From an alpha proteobacterium HIMB5 (GTDB lineage: Bacteria > Pseudomonadota > Alphaproteobacteria > Pelagibacterales > Pelagibacteraceae): 64,000 bases of DNA. The stretch covers positions 186,001 to 250,000 of the forward strand of contig CP003809.1 of assembly GCA_000299095.1 (NCBI GenBank). Reading direction: 5' to 3'. Shown in pieces: positions 35,734-46,870 of the stretch (the first letter of the stretch is position 1; every line of letters starts with the position of its first letter). Both the position numbers and the translations under genes were made by a program. The notes under the pieces are model-generated. The model made no database searches and was not told the origin of the DNA. It saw only the letters and a list, made by a program, of their open reading frames with translations.

Positions 35734-37025
35734 AAAAAATTTTAACACTTACTGTTGCGCTATTATTCTTATGCGTAAATGTTTATGCAGAGAGCTTTAC
35801 TAGTGCTTTACAAAAAGCATTTAAAAATAATCCTGAATTAAATGCAGAGAGAGAAAACATTAATGTTTCTGAAGAAGAGCTTAAAGTTTCTAGGAGTAAT
35901 TATCTACCATCAGTAACACTAAGTGGAAGTAAAAGTCAGCAAGAAACAAATAAATTAACTAATCAATCTGGTGGTAATGCTGCAATTAGCGATGTAGATC
36001 CAACCACAAAATCCTTAACTTTAACACAAACTTTAATTGATTTTGGCAGAGGTGCAGAATACGAAAAGAAAACCATTGGTATTGATCTTGCAAAAGCAAA
36101 ACTTTTAAAAAAAGAACAAGATATTCTCTTTAAATCTATTGAAGCATATACTGGATTGATTGCAGCAAATGAAAAACTTAACATTAATAGAGATAATGTT
36201 AATTTATTAGAAAGACAAGTTGAGTCTGATCAAATTAGACTTGAAAGGGGACAATCTACACTTTCAGATGTTGCTCAATCAGAATCTTCACTTGCGGGGG
36301 CTCAAGCGAGATTAATACAAGCAGAAAATGATTTATTAACAAGTAAATTAAATTATGAAAATGTAATTGGATCATTATCTGATCCAAAATCATTAGAAAA
36401 AAAATCGATTTTTGATGTAAATCTTCCGATGGACCTTAGTTCAGCAATTAATAAATCAAAACTAAGTAACCCAGATTTAATTATTGCCCAATTAGAATAC
36501 GAACAATCAAAAAAAGATACTTATTCAGCTAAATCAGATTTAGCACCCTCTGCTACTTTATCTTTAGATAGAACTTATACTGAAGATTTGAGTTCTACTT
36601 ATAATGAAAGAGAAAGAGATACTATAACAGCCACAGTTTCATGGCCTTTCTATGCAGGAGGAAAAAATCTTGCTTCAATTAGAAAAAATCAAAGTTTAGA
36701 GTTTAGAAAAAAATTATTATTAGATGATATGATTAAAAAAAATGAAACTTCAGTTGCAAGCGCTTGGTCCTCATATCAGTCTAACAAAAGTTTATTAAAT
36801 TCTGTTCAATCACAAGTAAGAGCAGCTGAAATAGCTAATGAAGGAATTACTGCAGAATATAATAGTGGTTCTGGAAGAACGACTTTAGATGTTATTCAAT
36901 CCAACGCTCTTCTTTTAAATGCTCAAATTTCTTTGGCCGATTCTGAAAGAAACTATATCCTTTCCCAATTCAATCTACTTAAGAGTATTGGTTTATTGAA
37001 TAGTGATTATCTAAAAATCAACTAA
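35730..37025 (+). CDS. TolC-family outer membrane channel protein
   Basis: Outer-membrane/periplasmic channel used by type I secretion or RND efflux. The 431-residue precursor has a signal peptide (to about VYA, residue 20), then two internally similar TolC repeats: FKNNPELNAERENINVSEEELKVSRSNYLPSVTLSG in the first and KSDLAPSATLSLDR in the second, plus LTQTLIDFGRG and VSWPFYAGGKN strands. No inner-membrane pump gene is next to it. The ATG overlaps the stop of the kinase gene (ATGA). Confidence 0.9.
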   Translation: MKKILTLTVALLFLCVNVYAESFTSALQKAFKNNPELNAERENINVSEEELKVSRSNYLPSVTLSGSKSQQETNKLTNQSGGNAAISDVDPTTKSLTLTQTLIDFGRGAEYEKKTIGIDLAKAKLLKKEQDILFKSIEAYTGLIAANEKLNINRDNVNLLERQVESDQIRLERGQSTLSDVAQSESSLAGAQARLIQAENDLLTSKLNYENVIGSLSDPKSLEKKSIFDVNLPMDLSSAINKSKLSNPDLIIAQLEYEQSKKDTYSAKSDLAPSATLSLDRTYTEDLSSTYNERERDTITATVSWPFYAGGKNLASIRKNQSLEFRKKLLLDDMIKKNETSVASAWSSYQSNKSLLNSVQSQVRAAEIANEGITAEYNSGSGRTTLDVIQSNALLLNAQISLADSERNYILSQFNLLKSIGLLNSDYLKIN

Positions 37026-37068
37026 TTCGCGCTTTTTTGGATAGCAGAACATTATCTATTGCTAATGA

Positions 37069-37083
37069 GAACAAAATGTGTAC
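37069..37083 (+). promoter_or_regulatory. probable LexA operator upstream of recA
   Basis: GAAC-N7-GTAC (37069-37083) is one base away from the GAAC-N7-GAAC direct-repeat LexA box and shares the GAACAAAA half with the exact site at umuD. It lies 49 nt before the recA start, a usual position. The near-match alone would be weak; the gene context raises it. Confidence 0.5.
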
Positions 37084-37132
37084 ATTTAAATCATGATTCG
37101 ACTGTTAAAAAACGTAAAAAAAGAGGCAAAAA

Positions 37133-38290
37133 ATGACTAAAAGTAATTTAAAGGTAGTGAAATCTACTAAAGATCAAGAAATGGATTTAAAAGAAAAAAA
37201 TAAGGCGTTAGACGCTGCTATCAGTCAAATAACTGATAATTTTGGTAAAGGCTCAGTAATGAAGCTTGGAGAAAAAAGAGCTATGGATGTTGAGTCTGTA
37301 TCTACAGGTTCTCTAAGTTTAGACTTAGCTCTAGGAATAGGCGGTTTACCAAAAGGAAGAATTATTGAAGTATATGGACCTGAGTCTTCAGGAAAAACAA
37401 CTTTAGCATTACAAGTTGTTGCTGAAGCTCAAAAATCAGGCGGCATTTGTGCATTCGTTGATGCAGAACATGCTTTAGACCCAGTTTATGCAAAAAAATT
37501 AGGTGTAAATACTGAAGAATTATTAATCTCACAGCCAGATACTGGTGAACAAGCTTTAGAAATCGCTGATACACTAGTAAAATCAGGCTCAATTTCAGTT
37601 ATTGTTATCGACTCTGTTGCAGCTTTGACCCCTAAAGCTGAGATCGAAGGTGAGATGGGAGATCACCATGTTGGTCTTCAATCAAGATTAATGAGTCAGG
37701 CTTTAAGAAAATTAACAGGTTCAATTTCAAACACAAACACAATGATGATTTTCATTAACCAAATCAGAATGAAAATTGGAGTTATGTTTGGAAGTCCTGA
37801 AACTACATCAGGTGGTAACGCTCTTAAGTTTTATTCATCTGTAAGAATGGATATTAGAAGAATTGGTGCTATCAAAGATAAAGATGAAATCATTGGTAAT
37901 ACAACAAGAGTAAAAGTTGTTAAAAACAAAGTTGCACCACCATTCAAAGTTGTTGAATTTGATCTTATGTATGGAAGAGGAATTAGCAAAATGGGTGAGC
38001 TAGTAGACTTAGGTGCTAAGGCAGATATTATTGAAAAATCAGGCGCTTGGTATGCATATAAAGGTGAGAAAATTGGACAAGGAAGAGAAAACGCTAAAAC
38101 TTTCTTGGCTCAAAATCCTAAAATTGCTGCTGAAGTAGAGCTAGCTATCAGAGAAAAAGCTGGTGTGATTTCTAAAAAAATTGAAGGAAATCCATTAGAT
38201 CCTGAAAAAGTAGAAAAAGAGAAAAAAGGTACTACTGCTAAAGAAGCAAAAGAAATAACAGCAGAACCTGCATCTACTAAAAAAAATTAA
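37133..38290 (+). CDS. recA: recombinase RecA
   Basis: RecA forms the strand-exchange filament and triggers LexA and UmuD self-cleavage. The 385-residue product has Walker [10 protein letters not shown] (residues 82-90), [34 protein letters not shown] and [17 protein letters not shown]. It is longer than E. coli RecA at both ends, with a charged C-terminal tail. Start ATG after a purine-rich ribosome site (AGAGGC). A strong terminator follows, so it is a single-gene unit. Confidence 0.98.
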   Translation: MTKSNLKVVKSTKDQEMDLKEKNKALDAAISQITDNFGKGSVMKLGEKRAMDVESVSTGSLSLDLALGIGGLPKGRIIEVYGPESSGKTTLALQVVAEAQKSGGICAFVDAEHALDPVYAKKLGVNTEELLISQPDTGEQALEIADTLVKSGSISVIVIDSVAALTPKAEIEGEMGDHHVGLQSRLMSQALRKLTGSISNTNTMMIFINQIRMKIGVMFGSPETTSGGNALKFYSSVRMDIRRIGAIKDKDEIIGNTTRVKVVKNKVAPPFKVVEFDLMYGRGISKMGELVDLGAKADIIEKSGAWYAYKGEKIGQGRENAKTFLAQNPKIAAEVELAIREKAGVISKKIEGNPLDPEKVEKEKKGTTAKEAKEITAEPASTKKN

Positions 38291-38314
38291 TTTATAGGTC
38301 ATCTTTAAATTATA

Positions 38315-38341
38315 AAGGCGCTTAGAAATAAGCGCCTTTTT
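38315..38341 (+). terminator. rho-independent terminator after recA
   Basis: Perfect 10-bp stem AAGGCGCTTA (38315-38324) / TAAGCGCCTT (38329-38338) with a GAAA tetraloop, running into five T residues. It ends the recA transcript before alaS, which starts at 38392. Confidence 0.9.
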
Positions 38342-38391
38342 CCCATTTTAACCAATCTAGACATAAAATAAAAAAGCTGTATTTTAAAAAT

Positions 38392-41058
38392 ATGGCTAAT
38401 AAAACACTAAATCAGATTAGAACAACATTCTTGGAATATTTTGAGAAGAATGATCATAGAATAGTTGAGTCTAGTAATTTAGTACCAAATAATGATCCAA
38501 CACTGATGTTTGCAAACTCAGGGATGGTTCAATTTAAGAATGTTTTCACAGGATTAGAAAAGAGAGATTATAAAAGAGCAACCACTTCACAAAAATGTGT
38601 AAGAGCTGGTGGAAAACATAACGATTTAGAGAATGTTGGATATACACCAAGACACCATACATTTTTTGAAATGTTAGGTAATTTTTCATTTGGAGATTAC
38701 TTTAAAGAACAAGCAATTCATTATGCATGGAATTTAATCACTAAAGATTTTGGAATTGATAAGAATAGACTTTATGTAACTGTTTTTCATGAAGATGATG
38801 AAGCATTTAATTTTTGGAAAAAAATTGCAGGCTTTAGTGATGATAGAATAATCAGAATTGCAACATCAGATAATTTTTGGTCGATGGGTGATACTGGCCC
38901 ATGTGGTCCTTGTTCTGAAATATTTTATGATCATGGTGATCATTTAAAAGGTGGTCTACCAGGAACACCAGATGAAGATGGAGATAGATTTATAGAAATC
39001 TGGAACTTAGTTTTTATGCAATATGAACAGATTTCAAAAGAAGAAAGAATTAATTTGCCAAAACCTTCAGTTGATACAGGAATGGGTTTAGAGAGAATAG
39101 CAGCCCTTCTACAAGGTACTCATGATAATTATGAAACTGATCATTTCAAAAAATTAATTGCGGCAACAGAGAATGAAGTAAATAAAAAACATAATAAAGA
39201 AAACCTATCTAGCTTTAGGGTAATTGCAGATCATTTAAGAGCTAGCTCATTTTTAGTTGCAGAAGGTGTTCTTCCTTCCAATGAAGGAAGAGGATATGTA
39301 TTAAGACGAATAATGAGAAGAGGAATGAGACACTCTCACATGCTTGGATCTAAACAACCAGTTTTTTCAAAATTATTTGATACTTTATTGCAAGAAATGT
39401 CAGGAAATTATCCTGAACTAAAAAGAGCTGAATCGTTGATTAAAGAAACACTTAAAATGGAAGAAGAAAAATTTTTAGTGTTATTAGATAGAGGAATTAA
39501 AATTTTAAATGAAGAGATTTCTAAAATTGATAAAGTTTTACCAGGAGACGTCGCTTTTAAATTATATGAGACTTATGGATTTCCAATTGATTTAACCGAA
39601 GATATTTTAAAATCAAAATCTTTGAAGTTTGATAAAGAAAGATTTGGTGAATTAATGCAAGAGAGCATTGCACTTGCTAGAAAAAATTGGAAAGGTTCAG
39701 GAGACAGCGCTGTTGAACAAGTTTGGTATGGTATTAAAGAAAAACATGGTGCAACAGAATTTATTGGTTATGAAAATGATCAAGCACAAGGTGTTGTAAA
39801 AAGTTTATTAAAAAATTCAAAAGAAGTTTCAGTTCTAAATGAAGGCGATGAGGGTATGATTATTGTTAATCAAACACCTTTTTATGGAGAATCTGGAGGA
39901 CAAGTAGGCGATACTGGAATGATTTCAAATGAAAATTTTAGATTTGAAGTAAATGATGTTCAAAAAAAATTAGGAGATTTATTTGTTCATTATGGAAAAG
40001 TTTTATCTGGATCTATTAAAGTTGATGAAAATGTTGAGATGAATATTGATGTTGTTAGAAGAAATAATACTAGAGCTTATCATTCAGCAACACATTTACT
40101 ACATGAATCTTTAAGAAGAGTTTTAGGTGAGCACGTAACTCAAAAAGGATCTTTGGTAGAACCTGATAGATTAAGGTTTGATTTTAGTCATATGAAACCA
40201 ATTAGTTCTGAGGAAATTACCAAAATAGAGACATTTGTTAACGAAATGGTTCAAAATAAATCAGAAGTAAAAACAAGAATTATGTCACCAAAAGAGGCAG
40301 TAGAAGAGGGAGCTCTAGCACTCTTTGGTGAAAAATATGGTGATGAAGTTAGAGTTTTATCAATGGGGGATGAAAAAGATAAATATTTTTCTACGGAATT
40401 ATGTGGAGGAACTCACGTTCGAAATACAGGGGATATAGGAAAATTTAAAATCATCAGTCAATCTTCAATAGCAGCAGGTGTAAGAAGGGTTGAAGCTTTA
40501 AGAGATAAACAGTTGGAAAATTATTTAAAGAATCAAGAAAAATTATCTAATGAGTCATTAGAAAAAAATGAAAAAATAATCAAGGATCTATCAGAACAAA
40601 TTATTAAACTTGGCGGTAAACCAAATATTGACCAAGATGATCAAAAAACTTTAATAAAAAATTTAAATAAACAATTAGAAACACTCTCAAATAAATCAAT
40701 TTTAACTGACACAACTAAGAATGTGATTAAAGATGAAACAATTAATGGAGTGAAAGTTAGGTTTCAAAAAATTGAAGATTTACCTCCAAAAGAATTAAGA
40801 AAGTTAGCTGACGATGGCAAAAAAGATCTTAAAGATGGAATTGTATTGGTATTTGCGGTCAAAGATGGAAAAGTTGGAGTTGCAGTTGGTGTTACAGAAT
40901 CTTTAACCTCAAAATATGATGCAGTTGCTTTTGTAAAAGTATGTTCAGACGTTATTGGCGGAAAAGGTGGTGGCGGTAGAAAAGATTTTGCTCAAGCTGG
41001 TGGTCAAGATCCAAACAAAATAGATGAAGCTTTTGAGAAAATAAAAACTTTAGTTTAG
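38392..41058 (+). CDS. alaS: alanyl-tRNA synthetase
   Basis: Class II synthetase charging tRNA-Ala, with a trans-type editing domain. The 888-residue protein starts [26 protein letters not shown], has [16 protein letters not shown] and [24 protein letters not shown] (motifs 1-2), and the editing/zinc site [12 protein letters not shown] ... [12 protein letters not shown]. The C-terminal oligomerisation domain ends with [15 protein letters not shown]. Normal length. Its end overlaps the convergent icd by 9 nt. Confidence 0.98.
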   Translation: MANKTLNQIRTTFLEYFEKNDHRIVESSNLVPNNDPTLMFANSGMVQFKNVFTGLEKRDYKRATTSQKCVRAGGKHNDLENVGYTPRHHTFFEMLGNFSFGDYFKEQAIHYAWNLITKDFGIDKNRLYVTVFHEDDEAFNFWKKIAGFSDDRIIRIATSDNFWSMGDTGPCGPCSEIFYDHGDHLKGGLPGTPDEDGDRFIEIWNLVFMQYEQISKEERINLPKPSVDTGMGLERIAALLQGTHDNYETDHFKKLIAATENEVNKKHNKENLSSFRVIADHLRASSFLVAEGVLPSNEGRGYVLRRIMRRGMRHSHMLGSKQPVFSKLFDTLLQEMSGNYPELKRAESLIKETLKMEEEKFLVLLDRGIKILNEEISKIDKVLPGDVAFKLYETYGFPIDLTEDILKSKSLKFDKERFGELMQESIALARKNWKGSGDSAVEQVWYGIKEKHGATEFIGYENDQAQGVVKSLLKNSKEVSVLNEGDEGMIIVNQTPFYGESGGQVGDTGMISNENFRFEVNDVQKKLGDLFVHYGKVLSGSIKVDENVEMNIDVVRRNNTRAYHSATHLLHESLRRVLGEHVTQKGSLVEPDRLRFDFSHMKPISSEEITKIETFVNEMVQNKSEVKTRIMSPKEAVEEGALALFGEKYGDEVRVLSMGDEKDKYFSTELCGGTHVRNTGDIGKFKIISQSSIAAGVRRVEALRDKQLENYLKNQEKLSNESLEKNEKIIKDLSEQIIKLGGKPNIDQDDQKTLIKNLNKQLETLSNKSILTDTTKNVIKDETINGVKVRFQKIEDLPPKELRKLADDGKKDLKDGIVLVFAVKDGKVGVAVGVTESLTSKYDAVAFVKVCSDVIGGKGGGGRKDFAQAGGQDPNKIDEAFEKIKTLV

Positions 41059-42264
41059 TTTTTTCTTTAATCCGGCATCAATTGCATCTAAGAACTGATT
41101 AGTTGTAAGATATTTACTTGAAGGACCAATTAATATTGCAAGGTCTTTAGTCATCTCTCCATTTTCAACACATTCGACACAAACTTCTTCTAAGCTATTA
41201 GCAAATTTGATTAACTCATCATTATTATCTAATTTACCTCTGTGAGCCAAACCTCTAGTCCAAGCAAAAATTGATGCAATTGGATTTGTAGAAGTCTCTT
41301 TACCTTGTTGGTGCATTCTGTAGTGTCTTGTTACTGTTCCATGAGCTGCTTCAGCTTCCATAACTTTACCATCTGGTGTTAATAAAGTACTAGTCATTAA
41401 TCCTAAAGATCCATAACCTTGTGCCATAGTATCTGATTGAACATCACCATCATAGTTTTTACATGCCCAAATATATTTACCACTCCACTTCATCGCACAT
41501 GCAACCATGTCGTCTATTAATCTATGTTCGTAGGTAAGTTTATGTTTTTCAAATTCTGATTTGAATTCTTTATCGAATACTTCTTGGAATATATCTTTAA
41601 ATCTTCCATCATATCTTTTTAAAATCGTATTTTTAGTGGACATGTAAACTGGCCATTTTTTTATAAGTCCGTAGCTAAAGCAAGATCTTGCAAAGTCTTC
41701 AATTGATTTATCTAAATTGTACATCGAAAGTGCAACACCTGGGCCTGTAAAGTTAAATACTTCATATTTTAATTCTTGTGACCCATCTTCAGATGTCCAT
41801 TTAACTTCCATCTTACCCTTCCCAGGTACTTTAAAATCAGTAGCACGGTATTGATCTCCAAATGCATGTCTTCCAATAATTACTGGATCAGTCCAAGAGG
41901 GGACAAGTTTTGGAATATTTTTGCAAATAATTGGTTCTCTAAATACTGTTCCACCAATTATATTTCTTATAGTTCCATTTGGTGATCTCCACATTTTTTT
42001 TAGCGCAAATTCCTCAACTCTAGCTTCATCAGGAGTTATTGTTGCACATTTTATTCCAACACCAATTTTTTTAATTGCATTAGCTGAGTCAATTGTAATT
42101 TGATCATCAGTGTGATCTCTACTTTTCATACCTAAATCATAGTATTCAATCCCTAAATCTAGATATGGAAGTATCAGCTTGTTTTTAATAAATTCCCAGA
42201 TAATTCTGGTCATTTCATCACCGTCTAGCTCTACAACTGGATTTTTTACTTTGATTTTGCTCAT
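41050..42264 (-). CDS. icd: NADP-dependent isocitrate dehydrogenase, eukaryotic-type
   Basis: Oxidative decarboxylation of isocitrate to 2-oxoglutarate in the TCA cycle. The 404-residue product begins [19 protein letters not shown], has the substrate site [32 protein letters not shown], and the nucleotide region [14 protein letters not shown]. This is the homodimeric subfamily II enzyme shared by Alphaproteobacteria and eukaryotes rather than the E. coli type. It diverges from psd by 73 nt. Confidence 0.97.
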   Translation of the reverse strand: MSKIKVKNPVVELDGDEMTRIIWEFIKNKLILPYLDLGIEYYDLGMKSRDHTDDQITIDSANAIKKIGVGIKCATITPDEARVEEFALKKMWRSPNGTIRNIIGGTVFREPIICKNIPKLVPSWTDPVIIGRHAFGDQYRATDFKVPGKGKMEVKWTSEDGSQELKYEVFNFTGPGVALSMYNLDKSIEDFARSCFSYGLIKKWPVYMSTKNTILKRYDGRFKDIFQEVFDKEFKSEFEKHKLTYEHRLIDDMVACAMKWSGKYIWACKNYDGDVQSDTMAQGYGSLGLMTSTLLTPDGKVMEAEAAHGTVTRHYRMHQQGKETSTNPIASIFAWTRGLAHRGKLDNNDELIKFANSLEEVCVECVENGEMTKDLAILIGPSSKYLTTNQFLDAIDAGLKKKLN

Positions 42265-42337
42265 TAATTTTTAATCTTATCAATTGAATTTCACGGTTTT
42301 ATATACATATTAATCAAAAATTATCAATTAGAAGAAA

Positions 42338-42985
42338 ATGTTTAGTAAAATATTTCCAAAAATTCATACAGAGGGTTATAGATTTTTAATTATATCAGGT
42401 GTTGCGACACTTGTATTATATGCCTTAAGCACTTTTTTAGGATTGTTAGGATTAGTAATTACAATTTGGGTTTATTATTTTTTTAGAGATCCAGATAGAA
42501 CTTCAATTAATGATGATAAGTATCTAGTAAGCCCCGCAGATGGTGAAATTATAAAAGTAGAAGAAGTTGATGGACCTAAAGAGCTAGGTCTGGAAGATAG
42601 AAAATTTAAAAAGATAAGCATCTTCATGAATGTTTTTGACTGCCATGTAAACAGAACTCCATGTAGTGGTAAAATAGATGAAATTTTATACAAACCTGGA
42701 AAATTTTTAAATGCATCACTTGATAAGGCTAGCGAAGATAATGAGAGAAACTATTATAAAATTAAAAATGTAGATGGTGAGGATATTATTGTTGTTCAGA
42801 TAGCCGGATTAATAGCTAGAAGAATTGTTTGTGAGTCTTCAAAAGATCAAGAATTGAAACAAGGTGAAAGAATTGGAATGATTAGATTTGGAAGTAGAGC
42901 AGATGTTTATTATGAAAATTACGAGCCACTTGTAAAAATTGGACAAACAGCTGTTGCAGGTGAAACTTTACTTGCAAAAAAATAA
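42338..42985 (+). CDS. psd: phosphatidylserine decarboxylase
   Basis: Converts phosphatidylserine to phosphatidylethanolamine at the inner membrane after self-cleavage into alpha and beta chains. The 215-residue proenzyme has a membrane helix (about residues 21-47), SPADGEI, IFMNVFDCHVNRTPCSG and the cleavage site FGSRADVYYE near the C-terminus, where the serine becomes the pyruvoyl group. It is the short archaeal/alphaproteobacterial type. pssA follows after 3 nt, giving a two-step PE synthesis unit. Confidence 0.96.
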   Translation: MFSKIFPKIHTEGYRFLIISGVATLVLYALSTFLGLLGLVITIWVYYFFRDPDRTSINDDKYLVSPADGEIIKVEEVDGPKELGLEDRKFKKISIFMNVFDCHVNRTPCSGKIDEILYKPGKFLNASLDKASEDNERNYYKIKNVDGEDIIVVQIAGLIARRIVCESSKDQELKQGERIGMIRFGSRADVYYENYEPLVKIGQTAVAGETLLAKK

Positions 42986-42988
42986 TTT

Positions 42989-43798
42989 ATGGAAAAGCCA
43001 AAAAATAATTTAAAAATTGTTACAGATCACAGAACAAGAGTAATTTTGCCCAACATGCTAACACTAATAGGAGTATGTATTGGTCTTACTTCAATTAGAT
43101 TTGCATTAGATGGAAAATTTGAATTTGCTATCATTGCAATTTTATTTGCTGCATTAATTGATGGCTTGGATGGAAGAATTGCTAGATTAATTAAAGGAAC
43201 CTCAAAAGTAGGTAAGGAATTAGACTCTTTAACTGATATGATTAGCTTTGGAGTGGCTCCTGCATTTATAATGTATTTTTGGGTAATGAATAACTTAGGA
43301 AGATTAGGATGGTTGTTATGTTTAATTTATGTCGTATGTGTAGCGCTCAGACTTGCAAGATTTAATGTTAATTCAAATCAAGAGCCGTCTTGGAAAGATA
43401 ATTTTTTTGAAGGGGTACCTTCGCCAGCAGGAGGTATACTTGTTATGACACCATTAATTTTTAGTTTAAGTGGATTAGATAAATTTTATATTTTCTCTCT
43501 AAACTACAATATACTTTCTGTTATTTTTTTCATTACGACTTCAATTTTATTAATTAGCAAATTTCCAACTTATTCATTTAAAAAAATTGTTATTAGAAGA
43601 AGAACGACAATATTTTTATTATTTGGAATAATTTTATTTTTTGGATTATTATTAATTTATACTTTTGAAATTATAACAATAAGTTCAATAATATACCTTA
43701 TGCTTTTACCTATAAGCTTCTTCCATTTTCAAAAACTTAAAAAGCAACAAAAAGAGATAGAGAAAGATGAAAATGAAGATCTTGAAGATGTTCTTTAA
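42989..43798 (+). CDS. pssA: CDP-diacylglycerol:serine O-phosphatidyltransferase
   Basis: Integral membrane enzyme forming phosphatidylserine from CDP-diacylglycerol and serine. The 269-residue product has the CDP-alcohol phosphotransferase motif DGLDGRIARLIKGTSKVGKELDSLTD and about seven hydrophobic helices; SFGVAPAFIMYFW follows the motif as in PssA. The C-terminus is a charged tail (KQQKEIEKDENEDLED). Co-transcribed with psd, which uses its product. Confidence 0.95.
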   Translation: MEKPKNNLKIVTDHRTRVILPNMLTLIGVCIGLTSIRFALDGKFEFAIIAILFAALIDGLDGRIARLIKGTSKVGKELDSLTDMISFGVAPAFIMYFWVMNNLGRLGWLLCLIYVVCVALRLARFNVNSNQEPSWKDNFFEGVPSPAGGILVMTPLIFSLSGLDKFYIFSLNYNILSVIFFITTSILLISKFPTYSFKKIVIRRRTTIFLLFGIILFFGLLLIYTFEIITISSIIYLMLLPISFFHFQKLKKQQKEIEKDENEDLEDVL

Positions 43799-44710
43799 AT
43801 GAAGAAAAATGTAATTGTTTCATTAGCTGATGCAAATTATTTTGATTTATTAAATGAATTAGTAGACTCAATTAAAAGATTTAAAGAAAGCAAAGATGTT
43901 GCAATTTGTATTTTAGATGCAGGATTAACAGAAGAACAAAAAAAAAAATTAACTAAAAAAGTTGATGAAATAAAATCAGCAGAATGGGATATCGAAGTTC
44001 CAGCATTTAAAGTAAGAGGAAAAGAGTGGCTTAAAAGCCAAGTATCAAGAGCTTTCTTGCCTAAATACTTCCCGAATTATGAGAAATACCTTTGGATTGA
44101 TTGTGATGCTTGGGTCAATGATTGGAATACAGTAGAACTTTATTTTAAAGCTTGTGACAATGGTAAATTGGGAATTACTCAAACAATTGGACCAGGCTAT
44201 AAAATTACATCAAAAGTAAATTGGTTATTTGGCAAATTTGCTATTATTAAATCTCAAAATTTTAAACATGCAATTAAATCTAAAATTGGGTTTGAAAAAG
44301 CTAGAAAACTTGCCTTTGCACCTCATATTAATATTGGTGTTTTTTCTTTAGAAAAAAATTCACCAGGTTGGACTTCATGGCAAAAAAATTTAGAAATTAC
44401 TTTAAAAGCTGGGAATATTTTTGGTTCTGAAGGATTGGCAATAAATATGTCTGTTTACATTGATGATTTAGAGACTGAATTTCTTCCTTTAAATTGCAAT
44501 TGGATAACTAGTAATCTGCTTCCAAAATTTAGTAATAAAGAAGACACTTTTGTTGAGCCATACTTACCTCACTATAAAATTGGAATAATGCATTTAGCAG
44601 CTGGAATTTGGCTTGATGGTAAAGATATGAGAGTAAATAAAGACATTAAAATTGAAATTGATACAATTGAAAATACGACTGTTCTAAAAAGTCTAAGATA
44701 TAATAATTAA
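43799..44710 (+). CDS. GT8-like glycosyltransferase
   Basis: A 303-residue soluble protein, probably a GT-A glycosyltransferase. It starts KKNVIVSLADANYFDLLNELVDSI, like sugar-nucleotide binding GT8 proteins, and has an acidic DxD-type motif in YEKYLWIDCDAWVNDW, then a C-terminal histidine-containing segment PHYKIGIMHLAAGIW. The acceptor is unknown. It begins directly after the pssA stop and ends directly before the TTG start of rlmE, so it belongs to the phospholipid operon and might act on a lipid or envelope glycan; that link is an inference. Confidence 0.7.
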   Translation: MKKNVIVSLADANYFDLLNELVDSIKRFKESKDVAICILDAGLTEEQKKKLTKKVDEIKSAEWDIEVPAFKVRGKEWLKSQVSRAFLPKYFPNYEKYLWIDCDAWVNDWNTVELYFKACDNGKLGITQTIGPGYKITSKVNWLFGKFAIIKSQNFKHAIKSKIGFEKARKLAFAPHINIGVFSLEKNSPGWTSWQKNLEITLKAGNIFGSEGLAINMSVYIDDLETEFLPLNCNWITSNLLPKFSNKEDTFVEPYLPHYKIGIMHLAAGIWLDGKDMRVNKDIKIEIDTIENTTVLKSLRYNN

Positions 44711-45322
44711 TTGAAAAAGAATAAAATTTCAAAAAATTGGGTCAATAAACAACGAAGAGACATTTACGTTAGACAATCAAAAATTGATGGTTACAGAGCA
44801 CGTTCGGCTTACAAGTTAATGGAGATAGATGAAAAGTTTTCTATATTTAAAGGTGGACTTTCTGTAGTTGATATCGGAGCAGCACCTGGAAGCTGGTCTC
44901 AATATGCAGAAAAAAAAATTAAAAATGGCAAATTGATTTCCATAGATTTAAAGACAATGGAACCATTGGGCAAAAGTATTCAAATTCAGGGAGATTTTAC
45001 AGAGGATAAAATAAAAAATGAAATTTTAAAATCTGCTGAAGGTAAAGTTAATATTGTCATGTCTGATATGGCAGTGAATACCACTGGAATTAAGAATTTA
45101 GATGCTATTCAAACAGGAGAATTGTGCATGGAGGCTATGATTTTTTCAAAAGATATACTTTTACAAGATGGAAGTTTTATTTCAAAAATATTTATGGGTG
45201 GCTCTTTTAATGAAATAGTTGCTGAAGGTAAGGAGATTTTTAGAGAGGTTAAGGTATTTAAACCAAAATCTAGCAGAAAAGATTCTAAAGAGAGCTTTAT
45301 TATTTGTAAAAAATTGAGATAG
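44711..45322 (+). CDS. rlmE: 23S rRNA (uridine-2'-O-)methyltransferase
   Basis: RlmE/FtsJ methylates U2552 of 23S rRNA using SAM, a late step of 50S assembly. The 203-residue product has the SAM motif VVDIGAAPGSWSQYA, the catalytic lysine region RSAYKLMEID and KSFI-type end SKESFIICKKLR. Start is TTG, immediately after the preceding stop; the conserved N-terminus fits that start. Length is normal. Confidence 0.95.
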   Translation: MKKNKISKNWVNKQRRDIYVRQSKIDGYRARSAYKLMEIDEKFSIFKGGLSVVDIGAAPGSWSQYAEKKIKNGKLISIDLKTMEPLGKSIQIQGDFTEDKIKNEILKSAEGKVNIVMSDMAVNTTGIKNLDAIQTGELCMEAMIFSKDILLQDGSFISKIFMGGSFNEIVAEGKEIFREVKVFKPKSSRKDSKESFIICKKLR

Positions 45323-45359
45323 AGACTTTAAAAATAAAAGGAATCATATATAAATCATT

Positions 45360-46433
45360 ATGGATCCTATTAAAGAAGCACTCACCTTTGACGATGTAAC
45401 TTTAGCACCAAATTACTCAGAAGTGCTTCCATCAGAAGTTGACACAAGTATTAAACTCTCAAACAATCTAAGCCTAAAAATACCTATTCTTACTTCAGCA
45501 ATGGATACAGTTACTGAAAGTAAAATGGCAATAGCAATAGCAAAAGCTGGGGGAATTGGAATAATCCATAGAAATTTAGACATAAAAAAACAAATAAATG
45601 AAATTCAAAAAGTAAAAAAACAAAAATTATTAGTTGGAGCTGCGGTTGGAGCAGGACCCAATGAACATAAAAGAGCAGAACAAATTTTAAAAGAAGGTGT
45701 AAATTTAATTGTTGTTGATACAGCTCATGGACATACAAAAAAAGTAGGTGAGATAATAAAATTTATCAAAAAGAAAAAAACAAAAGTAACACTATGTGCT
45801 GGAAATATTGCTACACCTGAAGCTGCAAAATATTTATTAAATTTAGGAGTTGATATTATCAAAGTTGGAATTGGCCCAGGATCAATATGTACTACAAGAC
45901 TAGTTGCAGGAATTGGAGTACCTCAATTGAGTGCAATATTAGCTGTGAGGAATGGATTAAAAAATAAAAAAGCAATTATAATTTCTGATGGTGGAATTAA
46001 ATATTCTGGGGATTTAGCTAAAGCTTTTGCAGCAGGAGCTGATGCAGTAATGATTGGTTCATTGTTTGCTGGAACTGATGAAACACCAGGAAAATTGATT
46101 ATGAAGAATGGTAAAAAATTTAAGAGCTTTAGAGGAATGGGTTCAGTAGGTGCAATGAATAAAGGATCTGCAGACAGATATTTTCAAAAAAAACAAAAGG
46201 ATGCTTCAAAATATGTTCCAGAAGGTGTTGAAGGGTTTGTTAAATATAAAGGTAAAGTTGCAGATGTATTGTATAAACTTGTGGGTGGACTTAAATCATC
46301 AATGGGTTATTTAGGAGCTAAACAAATAAAGAATTTAAGAGACAAACCTAGATTTGTTAAGATTACAAAAGCAGGATTTTATGAAAGTATGGTTCACAAT
46401 GTTGATCAAATTAAAGATGATAGGAAATATTAA
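45360..46433 (+). CDS. guaB: IMP dehydrogenase lacking the CBS module
   Basis: Oxidises IMP to XMP, the committed step to GMP. The 357-residue barrel protein has [13 protein letters not shown] with catalytic Cys177, [24 protein letters not shown] and the Arg-Tyr flap SADRYFQ, which separates IMPDH from GMP reductase. The usual two CBS domains (about 120-130 residues) that sense adenine and guanine nucleotides are missing: the chain passes from EIQKVKK straight to [10 protein letters not shown] near residue 88. guaA follows after one small gene. Confidence 0.95.
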   Translation: MDPIKEALTFDDVTLAPNYSEVLPSEVDTSIKLSNNLSLKIPILTSAMDTVTESKMAIAIAKAGGIGIIHRNLDIKKQINEIQKVKKQKLLVGAAVGAGPNEHKRAEQILKEGVNLIVVDTAHGHTKKVGEIIKFIKKKKTKVTLCAGNIATPEAAKYLLNLGVDIIKVGIGPGSICTTRLVAGIGVPQLSAILAVRNGLKNKKAIIISDGGIKYSGDLAKAFAAGADAVMIGSLFAGTDETPGKLIMKNGKKFKSFRGMGSVGAMNKGSADRYFQKKQKDASKYVPEGVEGFVKYKGKVADVLYKLVGGLKSSMGYLGAKQIKNLRDKPRFVKITKAGFYESMVHNVDQIKDDRKY

Positions 46434-46870
46434 TGTCAAAAATAATTAAAACTTTATTAGCGACGTTTACTTTAGCAATATTAGCTAATTTTTCTTATGC
46501 AGATGACAACTATTATGATCAAGCATTAAAAAAATTTGATAAAAAAAATTATGATGAAGCAAAATTTTTATTAGAGAGAAATATTGTATTCAATCCAAAA
46601 GATGCAAAATCTTATTTATATTTGGCTAAGATATTTAAAGAAAAAGAAAATAAGAAAGAAGAAGAAAAAAATCTCAATACGACACTACTTTTAGACCCAA
46701 GTAACGAAGATGCTACTCTTAGATTAATGGATATTGCAGTAGAAAATTCTAACTATTCAGAAGTAAAAGAGCTTTCAGAAAAATTTATAAAAATTTGTAA
46801 AAGTTTATGCAAAGAAAATGAAAGAATTTTAGAGTCTCTAAAAGACTTAGAGCCGAAAAATGACTCTTAA
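46433..46870 (+). CDS. exported TPR protein between guaB and guaA
   Basis: A 145-residue protein with a signal peptide ([16 protein letters not shown], cleavage about residue 23) and then TPR-like helical repeats ([49 protein letters not shown]). Periplasmic, no recognisable family function. It overlaps the guaB stop by one base and the guaA start by 11 nt, so it is co-translated with purine genes although its exported location does not suggest a purine role. Confidence 0.75.
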   Translation: MSKIIKTLLATFTLAILANFSYADDNYYDQALKKFDKKNYDEAKFLLERNIVFNPKDAKSYLYLAKIFKEKENKKEEEKNLNTTLLLDPSNEDATLRLMDIAVENSNYSEVKELSEKFIKICKSLCKENERILESLKDLEPKNDS

